Source: an uncultured Bacilli bacterium (lineage in GTDB: Bacteria; Bacillota_I; Bacilli_A; RF39; UBA660). Taken from it: a DNA stretch of 8,518 bases. The translations under genes and the position numbers were made by a program. Below, one piece after another: positions 1-7,975 of the stretch. The stretch covers positions 1 to 8,518 of the forward strand of contig CALVSV010000075.1 of the NCBI GenBank assembly GCA_944359595.1, in the 5' to 3' direction. The notes beneath the pieces were generated by a model. The model saw only the letters and a list, made by a program, of their open reading frames with translations. It was not told the DNA's origin and made no database searches. Position 1 is the first letter of the stretch, and the number at the start of each line of letters is the position of its first letter.

Positions 1-2957
1 ATATTTTCATTAGTATTTATATATATATTTATTTTGTCCATCACTTCATAATTATTATTTTTTCTCATGTTTTGAATTTTAGATATTATTTCACGAGCAA
101 TTCCTTCCATTACTAAATCATTATTTAAAGTTGCATTTAAAATAATAAATTTATTGTTTTCTTGTTTTATATTAAATCCTTCTTTAGAAGATATTCTAAT
201 ATCACACATATCTTTATTAATAGTTAGGTCTTCATTCATAAATTTTACTGTAATTTCTTCATCATTATTTATTCTATTTATATCTTCTATTGATAACTCA
301 TTTAAAAGTTTAGTATATTCGCCTATATTTTTACCAAACATTTTACCACATATTTTAAAATTAGGTTTAATTGTATAGTTTATATAGTCAGATAAATCTT
401 TTTTATATACAATATTTTTAACATTTAATTCTTCTTTTATTAAATCATCTATATCAGAAATAATATCTTTATATTTAGCGTCTAGTAATACTTCTAGTAT
501 TGGTTGTCTAACCTTTATTTTAGCTTCTTCTCTAGCATATCTACCTAGTGAAATAATATCTCTTACTAAATCCATTTTATTAGCTATTTCATCATTTATT
601 AATTCTTCATCACATAAAGGATAATCTGCTAAATGAACTGATTCTCTACCAGTTAGTTTTTGATATATATCTTCACTTATAAATGGTACTATTGGGGCTA
701 TTAATCTTGATAATGATTCTAATACTTCATAAGTAGTATTATATACTGCTTTTTTACTATCATCTAATTCACTTGCCCAAAATCTTCTTCTGTTACGTCT
801 TATGTACCAGTTAGATAAGTCTTCATTAACAAAATCAGTTATTGCTCTAACAGCTTTAGTTAAATCATATACTTCAAATGCATTAGTAACATATTTTACT
901 AGTTTATTATATTTTGATAATAGCCATATATCTATCATATCTCTATTTTTATAATCTACATTAAATGTTGTAGGATCAACATTATCTGTATTTGCATATA
1001 AAGCAAAAAAGTTGTATGTATTTTTAAGTGTATTATAAAATTTAGAATATACTTCTTTTAATCCTTCTTCATCAAATTTAGTTGGAGTCCAAACAGGAGA
1101 GACATATAACAAATACCAACGCATGTTATCCGCACCATATTTATCAATAAATTCAAATGGATCTATTCCATTTCCTTTAGATTTACTTATTTTTTGACCA
1201 TATTTATCAAGTAACATATCACACACAACTACATTTTTATATGGTGAGCACCCCTTTAAGAATGTGGATATTGCAAGTAAGCTATAAAACCAACCTCTTG
1301 TTTGATCTACACCTTCAGCTATAAAATCTGCTGGAAATTGCGATTCAAATAACTCTTTATTTTCGAATGGATAATGATATTGAGCAAAAGGCATAGCTCC
1401 ACTATCGAACCAAACATCAATAACATCATTTACTCTTGACATAGTTTTTCCACATTCACTACATTTAATATGTATATCATCAACATATGGTCTATGAAGT
1501 TCAATATCTTCATCAATATCTTCAATTGCAAGAGAAGCTAATTCTTTTCTAGAGCCAACACTTATAGAATGACCACAACTACATTTCCAAATATTTAGTG
1601 GTGTTCCCCAGTATCTATTTCTAGAAATTGCCCAATCTTGTAAATTTTCAAGCCAATTTCCAAATCTTTTTTCACCTACATAATCTGGATACCACATAAC
1701 CTTTTTATTTGCTTCAATCATTTTATCTTTATAATCAGTTACTTTTATATAATATGATGGTTTAGCATAATATAATAACGGTGTTTTACATCTCCAACAA
1801 TGTGGATAATTATGTTTTATTTTTTCTTTTTTAAATAATTTATCATTTTCTTTTAAATATTTAATAATTTCAATATCAGCATCAAATACTTTCATATCTT
1901 TCCATGGTCCATCGCTATAACATCCATTTTCTAATACAGGATTTAAGAACGGAAGATCATAACGTTTACCAACTTCATAGTCATCCGCACCAAACGCAGG
2001 AGCAATATGTACAATACCAGTACCATCTTCACAACTAACATAATCGGCAACTGTTACATAAAAAGCTTTTTTATCAACACTTAAAAATGGCATAAGTTGT
2101 TCATATTCAATATATTCTAAATCTTTACCCTTATAATTTTCAATAACTTCATAATCATCACCTAATACTTTAGGGGCTAGATTTTTAGCTAATATAAATG
2201 TATATCCTTTACTCTTAGCTTTTATATAATCTATATTAGGATTTACGCACAGTGCAACATTTGATATAAGTGTCCAAGGTGTTGTAGTCCACACTAAGAA
2301 ATATTCATCTTTATCTTTTACTTTCATAGGAACAATTACTGTATTCGCACTTATCTCTTTATATCCTTGAGCTACTTCATGACTCGCAAGCCCAGTACCA
2401 CATCTAGGACAATATGGTAAAATTTTATGTCCCTCATAAATAAGTCCTTTTTTATTAAATTGATCTAGTATCCACCATATTGTTTCTAAATAATCATTAT
2501 CATATGTTACATATGGATGTTCTAAATCAATAAATTGTCCCATTTTTTTTGTAAATTCTGTAAAAGCTTTTTCATTTTTCCATACACTATGTCTACACTT
2601 TTCATTAAATTTAGCTATACCATACTTTTCTATATCGTTCTTATTAGAAAATCCTAATTCTTTTTCTACTTCAAGTTCTACTGGTAACCCTTGAGTATCC
2701 CATCCAGCTTTTCTAATAACTTTATAACCTTTCATAGTCTTATACTTGCAGAAAGTATCTTTTAATATTTTAGCTAACATATGATGTACTCTAGGCATAT
2801 TATTAGCTGTTGCAGGTCCATCATAAAAAACAAATGTTTCGTTATCACTACGTAATTTTATACTTTCATCAAGTATATTTATTTTATCCCAATATTTTGT
2901 AATTTCATTTTCATTATGTGATATACTCTCATTACTTAGACTTTCATATTTTTTCAT
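1..2957 (-). CDS. ileS: Isoleucyl-tRNA synthetase, type 2 (eukaryote-like), C-terminus beyond window
   Basis: This class I synthetase activates isoleucine with ATP and charges tRNA-Ile in the cytoplasm. 985 residues are visible in one uninterrupted frame; type 2 enzymes usually run about 1030-1070, so only the tail is missing. In order I see the nucleotide-binding start FYDGPATANN (45-53) with RVHH (56-59) where HIGH is expected, and GWDTQGLPVE (85-94). First zinc-cluster cysteines are CPRC (183-186) and CWRC (387-390). Editing-domain motifs are VWTTTPWTL (222-230) and HIAPAFGADD (317-326). Second-cluster cysteines are 459, 461, 499 and 502, followed by WFDSG (516-520), EGVDQTRGWFYSLL and KISKS (589-593). 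The anticodon-binding region begins near residue 640. The start is the ATG at 2957, with AAGGA nine bases upstream; the ATG at 2976 is out of frame and soon stops. It is last in a likely operon with polC and the membrane gene, after a 53-base gap. Identification is certain; the altered HIGH motif is the oddity. Confidence 0.97.
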   Translation of the reverse strand, partial: MKKYESLSNESISHNENEITKYWDKINILDESIKLRSDNETFVFYDGPATANNMPRVHHMLAKILKDTFCKYKTMKGYKVIRKAGWDTQGLPVELEVEKELGFSNKNDIEKYGIAKFNEKCRHSVWKNEKAFTEFTKKMGQFIDLEHPYVTYDNDYLETIWWILDQFNKKGLIYEGHKILPYCPRCGTGLASHEVAQGYKEISANTVIVPMKVKDKDEYFLVWTTTPWTLISNVALCVNPNIDYIKAKSKGYTFILAKNLAPKVLGDDYEVIENYKGKDLEYIEYEQLMPFLSVDKKAFYVTVADYVSCEDGTGIVHIAPAFGADDYEVGKRYDLPFLNPVLENGCYSDGPWKDMKVFDADIEIIKYLKENDKLFKKEKIKHNYPHCWRCKTPLLYYAKPSYYIKVTDYKDKMIEANKKVMWYPDYVGEKRFGNWLENLQDWAISRNRYWGTPLNIWKCSCGHSISVGSRKELASLAIEDIDEDIELHRPYVDDIHIKCSECGKTMSRVNDVIDVWFDSGAMPFAQYHYPFENKELFESQFPADFIAEGVDQTRGWFYSLLAISTFLKGCSPYKNVVVCDMLLDKYGQKISKSKGNGIDPFEFIDKYGADNMRWYLLYVSPVWTPTKFDEEGLKEVYSKFYNTLKNTYNFFALYANTDNVDPTTFNVDYKNRDMIDIWLLSKYNKLVKYVTNAFEVYDLTKAVRAITDFVNEDLSNWYIRRNRRRFWASELDDSKKAVYNTTYEVLESLSRLIAPIVPFISEDIYQKLTGRESVHLADYPLCDEELINDEIANKMDLVRDIISLGRYAREEAKIKVRQPILEVLLDAKYKDIISDIDDLIKEELNVKNIVYKKDLSDYINYTIKPNFKICGKMFGKNIGEYTKLLNELSIEDINRINNDEEITVKFMNEDLTINKDMCDIRISSKEGFNIKQENNKFIILNATLNNDLVMEGIAREIISKIQNMRKNNNYEVMDKINIYINTNEN

Positions 2958-2966
2958 TCTCTCACG

Positions 2967-2971
2967 TCCTT
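2967..2971 (-). promoter_or_regulatory. Ribosome binding site of ileS
   Basis: AAGGA lies nine bases before the ATG at 2957 and decides that start. The whole gap from the upstream stop (3011) to this ATG is 53 bases. That is too short for a T-box leader, and no T-box sequence is visible. A TAGAAT at 2990-2985 could be a -10 box, but no acceptable -35 stands 17 bases upstream of it, so I do not call a promoter here. Confidence 0.75.
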
Positions 2972-3010
2972 CTCATCAATATATATTCTAACATAAAATA
3001 TATATATTTG

Positions 3011-3790
3011 TTAATATAAATTTAATTGCTTTTTCATTTTTCTTTTTAAAGATTTAGATAATTTTATCTTACCTTTTTTAGGTATAAAATTTGTTAAAAA
3101 ATCATCTTTTTTGTTATCTTTAACATAAAAGTATGCAAAAAAGCAAAATGTAACTGCGCCCACAAAATTTACAAATAGATCTTCCATAGTATCACTTAAT
3201 CCAATATCTAAATATCCACCATCTATTACTGCAATAATATCACCATTATCATTCATTAAAATAGTTTTATCTATATTATCAACTATTATTGCTTTATTAG
3301 AATTAGTAGCATCTAGAGTAACAGTAGATATTCTATCAACTATATCATCTTTTTGCATGTCTAGTTTAAACACTTTATCCATAGAATATTCAAAAAATTC
3401 CCACATTACTCCTACAGTCATAGAAAAACAAAAAGCAACAAGACACAAATACAATGGAGATAAATTCAATTTTTTACTATTCTTATTAAGCAAATCTATT
3501 AAAGAAAATCCTATTGCAGTCGCTAAAAATCCATTAATAGTATGAAGTATTGTATCCCAATATGGAATTAAATGATAAAAATTATTTATTTCTCCCAATA
3601 TTTCTGCCGAAAATATAAATAAATATATACATATTTCTAATCCATTAGGTAAAGTAATCTCAAATTTATTTTGTACAACCCAAGGTATTAACAGCAGTAT
3701 TAAAGATAGTAAACACAACAATGCATTTGAAAAATTCCCATGTAATATTTGTAAAATCATACAAGCAATTACTAAAAATCTTAATATCAA
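3011..3790 (-). CDS. DUF2238-like integral membrane protein, function unknown; true start probably further upstream
   Basis: A multi-pass membrane protein of 259 residues if read from the TTG at 3790. About six hydrophobic segments are visible, near residues 1-17, 22-39, 50-68, 82-101, 110-136 and 205-224. Polar motifs inside or beside them match my memory of the DUF2238 (PF09997, YjdF-like) family: SAEILGEINNFY (61-72), YWDTILH (77-83), the paired aromatic-acidic WEFFE (130-134) and SDTMEDL (199-205). A loop (about 143-195) separates segments five and six, and the C-terminal tail is lysine-rich, hence probably cytoplasmic. No biochemical role is established. It lies between polC and ileS on the same strand with small gaps, so it is probably co-transcribed. 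The TTG start has no Shine-Dalgarno, and the frame stays open upstream, so the N-terminus is very likely longer (see the next entry). Family call fairly sure; start doubtful. Confidence 0.75.
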   Translation of the reverse strand: MILRFLVIACMILQILHGNFSNALLCLLSLILLLIPWVVQNKFEITLPNGLEICIYLFIFSAEILGEINNFYHLIPYWDTILHTINGFLATAIGFSLIDLLNKNSKKLNLSPLYLCLVAFCFSMTVGVMWEFFEYSMDKVFKLDMQKDDIVDRISTVTLDATNSNKAIIVDNIDKTILMNDNGDIIAVIDGGYLDIGLSDTMEDLFVNFVGAVTFCFFAYFYVKDNKKDDFLTNFIPKKGKIKLSKSLKRKMKKQLNLY

Positions 3791-3882
3791 ATATACTAAT
3801 AAAGAACTTTTTTTAGTTTCTTTATATAATAATTTTATTACATCTATTCTTCTTAATTTCTTTTTAATAATCTCACCTTCAT
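3791..3882 (-). other. In-frame upstream extension of the membrane gene, with strong RBS but no ATG/GTG/TTG start
   Basis: The membrane-protein frame has no stop between the TTG at 3790 and the TAA at 3904-3902 inside polC, and the extension looks coding: KKKLRRIDVIKLLYKET then KKSSLLVY, a typical basic lead-in to a first membrane segment. A good Shine-Dalgarno, AAGGTGAG, sits at 3879-3872. Four bases after its AGGTGA comes ATT at 3868, in frame; AUU initiation there would give 285 residues. Alternatively the ATG at 3882-3880, directly abutting the polC stop, would join this frame if the A5 run (minus strand, 3865-3861) had one more A, giving MKVRLLKKKLRRID. As written, that ATG reaches a stop after nine codons. 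Both readings are inference; that the extension is translated is likely. Confidence 0.6.
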
Positions 3883-6800
3883 TTAAAATAAACTCAATTG
3901 ATTAGATTCTTCCATATCATCTAAAATCTTCATATTTTTCATTTTTTCTATTAACGTTTGTGAAACTTTTGCACGCACTTGCAAATCTTCAATACTTAAA
4001 AATGGTCTTATATTTCTTTCTTTAACAATATTTTTAGCAACAGTATCACCAAGTCCATCTATAGTTCTAAATGGTGGTATTAAAGTAATTCTATCATCAT
4101 CTATTATAAATTTTGTAGAATCACTTTTATATAGATCAATATTTCCAAATCTAAATCCACGCGCACACATTTCAAGCGCTATTTCAAGCTCTGATGATGT
4201 AGATGCTTCTTTATTAGTTGCATCAATTCCTTTATTATTTATTTCAAATATTTTATCTTTGATTGCATCATATCCTAATATCATAGTTTCTATATCATAG
4301 TCAGTACTTCTTACACTAAAATATGTTGCATAATATTCTATAGGATAATATATTTTAAACCAAGCAACCCTATATCCCATCATAACATATGCTGTTGCAT
4401 GTGCTTTAGGAAACATATATTTTATTTTACTACAAGTATCTATAAACCAAGAACTAATATTATTTTCTTTCATAATTTTAACATATTCTTCCCATTGTTC
4501 TTTTTCTTTAGAAGCTTTACCTTTACGTACGAATTCCATTATTTTAAATGCATCAATAGGTTTTAAACCATTATACATCAAATATACCATAATATCATCA
4601 CGACACCCAATAACATCTTTAAATTCACAAATTTTATTTAATATTAAATCTTTTGCATTCCCAAGCCATACATCTGTACCATGTGATAAACCAGATATTT
4701 TAACTAATTCAGCAAATGTTTTAGGTTTAGTGTCTTTAAGCATTTCTATTACAAATTTAGTACCAAATTCTGGAACTCCAAGTGTACCAGTAGGACATCC
4801 TATTTTCTCAGGACTAACTTCTAACACTTTAGGACTTCTAAACAAACTTAATACTTTTTCATCATCGAATGGTATATCTTTTAAATCAACACCTGTAAGA
4901 TCACCCAACATTTTTAGCGCTGTCGGATCATCGTGTCCAAGTATATCTAATTTTAATACATTATCATGTATTGCGTGAAAATCAAAGTGTGTTGTATACC
5001 AACGTGATTTATTATCATCTGCAGGATATTGATACGGACAAAAATCAAATATATCCATATAATTAGGTATTACTATTATACCACCAGGATGTTGTCCAGT
5101 AGTTCTTTTTACACCAGTACAGCCAGAAGCAAGACGTTCAAGTTCTGCTGGTGGAAAATTGATACCAGTATATTCTGCGTACCCTTTCGCAAAACCATAA
5201 GCAGTTTTTTCTGCAACAGTAGAAATAGTACCAGCTCTATATACATTCTTCTCACCAAACATCTCCTTAGTAAAATCATGCGCTCTCCATTGATATTCGC
5301 CAGAAAAATTAAGATCAATATCTGGAACTTTATCAGCATTAAACCCAAGAAATGTAGCAAATGGCATATCGTGTCCTTCCTTTTTCATCATAGTGCCACA
5401 TTCACATTTTTTATCGGGTAAATCATAACCACTAAAATATACACTACCTAAATCCCTACCATCATCTAATGTAAATATACTCTTTTTACAATTAGGACAC
5501 AAATAATGTGGTGGAAGTGGATTAACTTCTGTTATTCCCATCATAGTCGCAACAAAAGATGACCCAACACTACCACGAGAACCAACTATGTATCCATCTT
5601 CATTACTTTTTTTAACAAGCTTTTCTGCAATTAAGTATATAACGTCATATCCACCACCAATAATACCTTCTAATTCTTTTTCTATTCTAGCTTCAATTAG
5701 TTTAGGAAGAGGGTCACCATATAATGATTTAGCTTTTTCATAAACAGTTTGTTTAACTTCGTTTTGACTATTTTCCATCTTAGGTGTATATAATTTATCT
5801 TTTATAATTTGTAAATTATCTTCTATCATATCACATATTAAATTAGTATTTTTAACAACTATATCATATCTTTCCTCATAATTTAAAAAGTAAAAACTAT
5901 CTAACATTTCTTTAGTAGTCATAAAGTGAAATGATGGTATATTAGTAATTTTTCCGGGTCTATATAAATGATGAAATCCTCCACTAGGTAATTTTTGATT
6001 TATTATTACTTCTCTATATATTTTATCTTCTGGATCAACTTGATGAACATCTCCTGTCGCAACAACTATTTTTCCTTTTTCTTGTGCAACTCTAATTATT
6101 TTTCTTACATTATCTATTACTTCTTCTATATTTAGGAAGTCTCCTGTTTGAACCAAATAATCATATAACGAAATAGGTTGTACTTCTATATAATCATAAA
6201 ATTCCATTAGATTAGCTAACTCTTCATCACTTTTACTTCTAGCTTGTAAAAATATTTCACCAGATGAACATGAACTACCAATTAATAAACCATCTCTATG
6301 CTTAGTTATCTCACTTTTTAATATTCGAGGTGTTTTTTGTAAATATTTTGTATTAGCAAGAGATACCAATTTAAATAAATTTCTTAATCCTTCTTTATTT
6401 TTTACTAAGCATGTAACATGATATATTTTCCCAAATTTATATATTTCTTCTGAGTCAATCATAGTATTTATATCACATATTCTTTTTATATTCATATCAC
6501 TTATTTTTTTAATCATCTTAAAAAATACTTTTGCTGTTGCAAGCGCATCATAATCCGCTCTATGATGCCCTTCTTCATCAAATTCTACGTTATATCTTTT
6601 TACAAGTGCTGATAAACTATGTTTACTATATCCAGAATCAACAATTCTAGATAATTCTAAAGTATCAATTACTGTATTATTGATATTGTCTAATCCATAT
6701 TTCTTTACTGCTGCATTTAAAAATGACATATCAAATTTTGCATTATGCGCAACTAAAGGGCAATCTTCAAAAAACTCTACAAATTTTTTCATTACTGTTT

Positions 6801-7908
6801 CTTCATCATTACAATTTTTTACCATGTCATCTGTAATATGAGTGAGTTCAGTAATCTTTGATGGTATTGGTCTATTTGGATTTATAAGTTCATCAAACGT
6901 ATCTATTATTTCTCCATTACATAACTTTACCGCACCAATTTCTATCATCTGATCTTTACCACCAGCATTAAACCCAGTAGTTTCAGTATCAAACACTACA
7001 TATGTTTTAGATAATAACTCCTCATCAGTTTCATTTACAACAACATCAATACTATCATCTATTACGTTTAACTCTACTCCATAAATCAATTTTATTCCAT
7101 CACGATTATTATATGCATCAGGAAATGCTTGAACTGAATTATGATCAGTAATAGCTATAGCTTTATGTCCAAAACTTTTAGCTTTTTCAATTAATTTTTT
7201 TACATTAGCAACACTATCCATTTGACTCATAAAGGTATGTGCATGAAGTTCTACTCTCTTACTTTTTTCGTTATCAACTCTTATTTTGTCTTTAGATTTA
7301 ATACTATATATACCTTGCACATTTAATACTGTAGTTCTAGAATATTGATCATTTTTAGTATATCCTAAAACTTTATACCAATCTCCCACTTTCAAAAGTT
7401 TTTTTATATTATCATATTCTTTTTTATCTCTAAAAAATATTTTAGCATATATACTACTAGTATAATCTGTTAATTTCATAGTAATTATTTTAAAATCACT
7501 CTTACTAGATTCAAATAAATCTATTCCAAATAATTTAGCTTCAATAATTATATTGTTATCTTCTCCTATAATGTTATCTATTCTAATACTATTACCATCT
7601 ATATCTCTACCATATATTAAATTTGAACGTGTATTTTCTTTTTTTGACACTTTCTCAATCTTTTCTTCGCTTTTTAAATTAACAATCTCTATTTTTATAT
7701 CATTAATATTTTTATATTTTTCTTTAAATAATTTTCTAATTTTTTCGATCGTTTCACTATTTATATTTTTATATGTGCATATATTTATCTTATAGCTTTT
7801 ATTATGTTTATTAAGTATTATCTTATCAATATAACTATCTTTAAATTCATTTTTAATTGTATTATCAACACCAATATTATCAAGTATTTCCATCAATTTA
7901 TTTTGCAT
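3883..7908 (-). CDS. polC: DNA polymerase III PolC-type alpha subunit with 3'-5' proofreading exonuclease
   Basis: This is the replicative DNA polymerase of low-GC Gram-positives, 1341 residues from the ATG at 7908. The GTG at 7926 is open but rejected, because GGAGG (7922-7918) sits nine bases before the ATG. Domains in order: a short N-terminal domain (1-95); OB fold (about 97-205); first PHP half with HAH (222-224) and ITDH; inserted DEDDh exonuclease (about 302-470) with FDTET (D307, E309), HNAKFD (D393) and HxAxxD (H449, D454), all intact; second PHP half with ATGDVHQ; polymerase core with GSRGSVGSS, a CxxC/CxC zinc site (804-837), PDIDLNFSG (D863, D865), TGQHPGG and KLDILGHDDPT (D987); helix-hairpin-helix GLGDTVAKNI; and the C-terminal sliding-clamp peptide QLSLF. 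B. subtilis PolC is about 1437 long; the deficit lies mostly before the OB fold. It is first in the operon with the membrane gene and ileS. Identification certain. Confidence 0.99.
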   Translation of the reverse strand: MQNKLMEILDNIGVDNTIKNEFKDSYIDKIILNKHNKSYKINICTYKNINSETIEKIRKLFKEKYKNINDIKIEIVNLKSEEKIEKVSKKENTRSNLIYGRDIDGNSIRIDNIIGEDNNIIIEAKLFGIDLFESSKSDFKIITMKLTDYTSSIYAKIFFRDKKEYDNIKKLLKVGDWYKVLGYTKNDQYSRTTVLNVQGIYSIKSKDKIRVDNEKSKRVELHAHTFMSQMDSVANVKKLIEKAKSFGHKAIAITDHNSVQAFPDAYNNRDGIKLIYGVELNVIDDSIDVVVNETDEELLSKTYVVFDTETTGFNAGGKDQMIEIGAVKLCNGEIIDTFDELINPNRPIPSKITELTHITDDMVKNCNDEETVMKKFVEFFEDCPLVAHNAKFDMSFLNAAVKKYGLDNINNTVIDTLELSRIVDSGYSKHSLSALVKRYNVEFDEEGHHRADYDALATAKVFFKMIKKISDMNIKRICDINTMIDSEEIYKFGKIYHVTCLVKNKEGLRNLFKLVSLANTKYLQKTPRILKSEITKHRDGLLIGSSCSSGEIFLQARSKSDEELANLMEFYDYIEVQPISLYDYLVQTGDFLNIEEVIDNVRKIIRVAQEKGKIVVATGDVHQVDPEDKIYREVIINQKLPSGGFHHLYRPGKITNIPSFHFMTTKEMLDSFYFLNYEERYDIVVKNTNLICDMIEDNLQIIKDKLYTPKMENSQNEVKQTVYEKAKSLYGDPLPKLIEARIEKELEGIIGGGYDVIYLIAEKLVKKSNEDGYIVGSRGSVGSSFVATMMGITEVNPLPPHYLCPNCKKSIFTLDDGRDLGSVYFSGYDLPDKKCECGTMMKKEGHDMPFATFLGFNADKVPDIDLNFSGEYQWRAHDFTKEMFGEKNVYRAGTISTVAEKTAYGFAKGYAEYTGINFPPAELERLASGCTGVKRTTGQHPGGIIVIPNYMDIFDFCPYQYPADDNKSRWYTTHFDFHAIHDNVLKLDILGHDDPTALKMLGDLTGVDLKDIPFDDEKVLSLFRSPKVLEVSPEKIGCPTGTLGVPEFGTKFVIEMLKDTKPKTFAELVKISGLSHGTDVWLGNAKDLILNKICEFKDVIGCRDDIMVYLMYNGLKPIDAFKIMEFVRKGKASKEKEQWEEYVKIMKENNISSWFIDTCSKIKYMFPKAHATAYVMMGYRVAWFKIYYPIEYYATYFSVRSTDYDIETMILGYDAIKDKIFEINNKGIDATNKEASTSSELEIALEMCARGFRFGNIDLYKSDSTKFIIDDDRITLIPPFRTIDGLGDTVAKNIVKERNIRPFLSIEDLQVRAKVSQTLIEKMKNMKILDDMEESNQLSLF
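3886..3900 (-). other. Sliding-clamp-binding pentapeptide of PolC
   Basis: The last five codons before the polC stop read QLSLF, the canonical beta-clamp binding motif also found at the very end of Bacillus subtilis PolC. It tethers the polymerase to DnaN and supports the view that this C-terminus is complete. Confidence 0.9.
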
Positions 7909-7917
7909 ACTACTAAT

Positions 7918-7922
7918 CCTCC
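7918..7922 (-). promoter_or_regulatory. Ribosome binding site deciding the polC start
   Basis: GGAGG with a nine-base spacer to the ATG at 7908. Starting at the upstream in-frame GTG (7926) would put this site inside the coding sequence, so the ATG is preferred and the six extra residues are dropped. Confidence 0.85.
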
Positions 7923-7936
7923 ACACATAAGTTTTA

Positions 7937-7952
7937 TATACTTATAAGTATA
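7937..7952. promoter_or_regulatory. Perfect 16-bp palindrome over the polC -10 box, candidate operator
   Basis: TATACTTATAAGTATA is its own reverse complement across all 16 bases and covers the -10 and probable start site of the polC promoter, the usual place for a repressor site. The size and symmetry suit a dimeric HTH repressor, and a divergently oriented HTH gene begins 169 bases away. It has only two G:C pairs and no T-run, so it is not a convincing terminator. The regulator is unknown. Confidence 0.45.
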
Positions 7953-7975
7953 ACAAATGGGATATTAAAAATCAA
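7947..7975 (-). promoter_or_regulatory. SigA-type extended -10 promoter for the polC operon
   Basis: On the minus strand, TTGATT (7975-7970) is followed after exactly 17 bases by TATACT (7952-7947). A TGT immediately before the -10 makes it an extended -10 (TGTTATACT). Transcription would begin near 7940, about 18 bases before GGAGG. In DNA this AT-rich chance matches are common, but the spacing, the TG and the placement together make this convincing. Confidence 0.7.

Noticed and set aside
154..378. Open frame on the plus strand, opposite ileS
   Set aside because: It lies wholly antisense to the conserved C-terminal part of ileS, has no convincing ribosome binding site and encodes low-complexity hydrophobic sequence.
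3855..3882. Programmed -1 frameshift from the ATG at 3882 into the membrane gene
   Set aside because: The zero-frame codons around the A-run (TTA AAA AGA) do not form an X-XXY-YYZ slippery heptamer, and no stimulatory stem is visible, so classic frameshifting is unlikely; an AUU start or a run-length difference fits better.
4730..5421. Several open frames (both strands) inside polC
   Set aside because: They overlap the catalytic core of polC in other frames and show no recognisable domain; they are shadows of a strongly conserved gene.
7553..7795. Plus-strand open frame, rich in Ile/Phe/Ser, opposite the polC N-terminus
   Set aside because: The antisense of AT-rich, Lys/Asn/Glu-rich coding sequence naturally reads as hydrophobic; polC is certain here.
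7909..7926. GTG start giving a six-residue longer PolC
   Set aside because: The Shine-Dalgarno GGAGG would lie within the coding sequence; it is well placed for the ATG at 7908.
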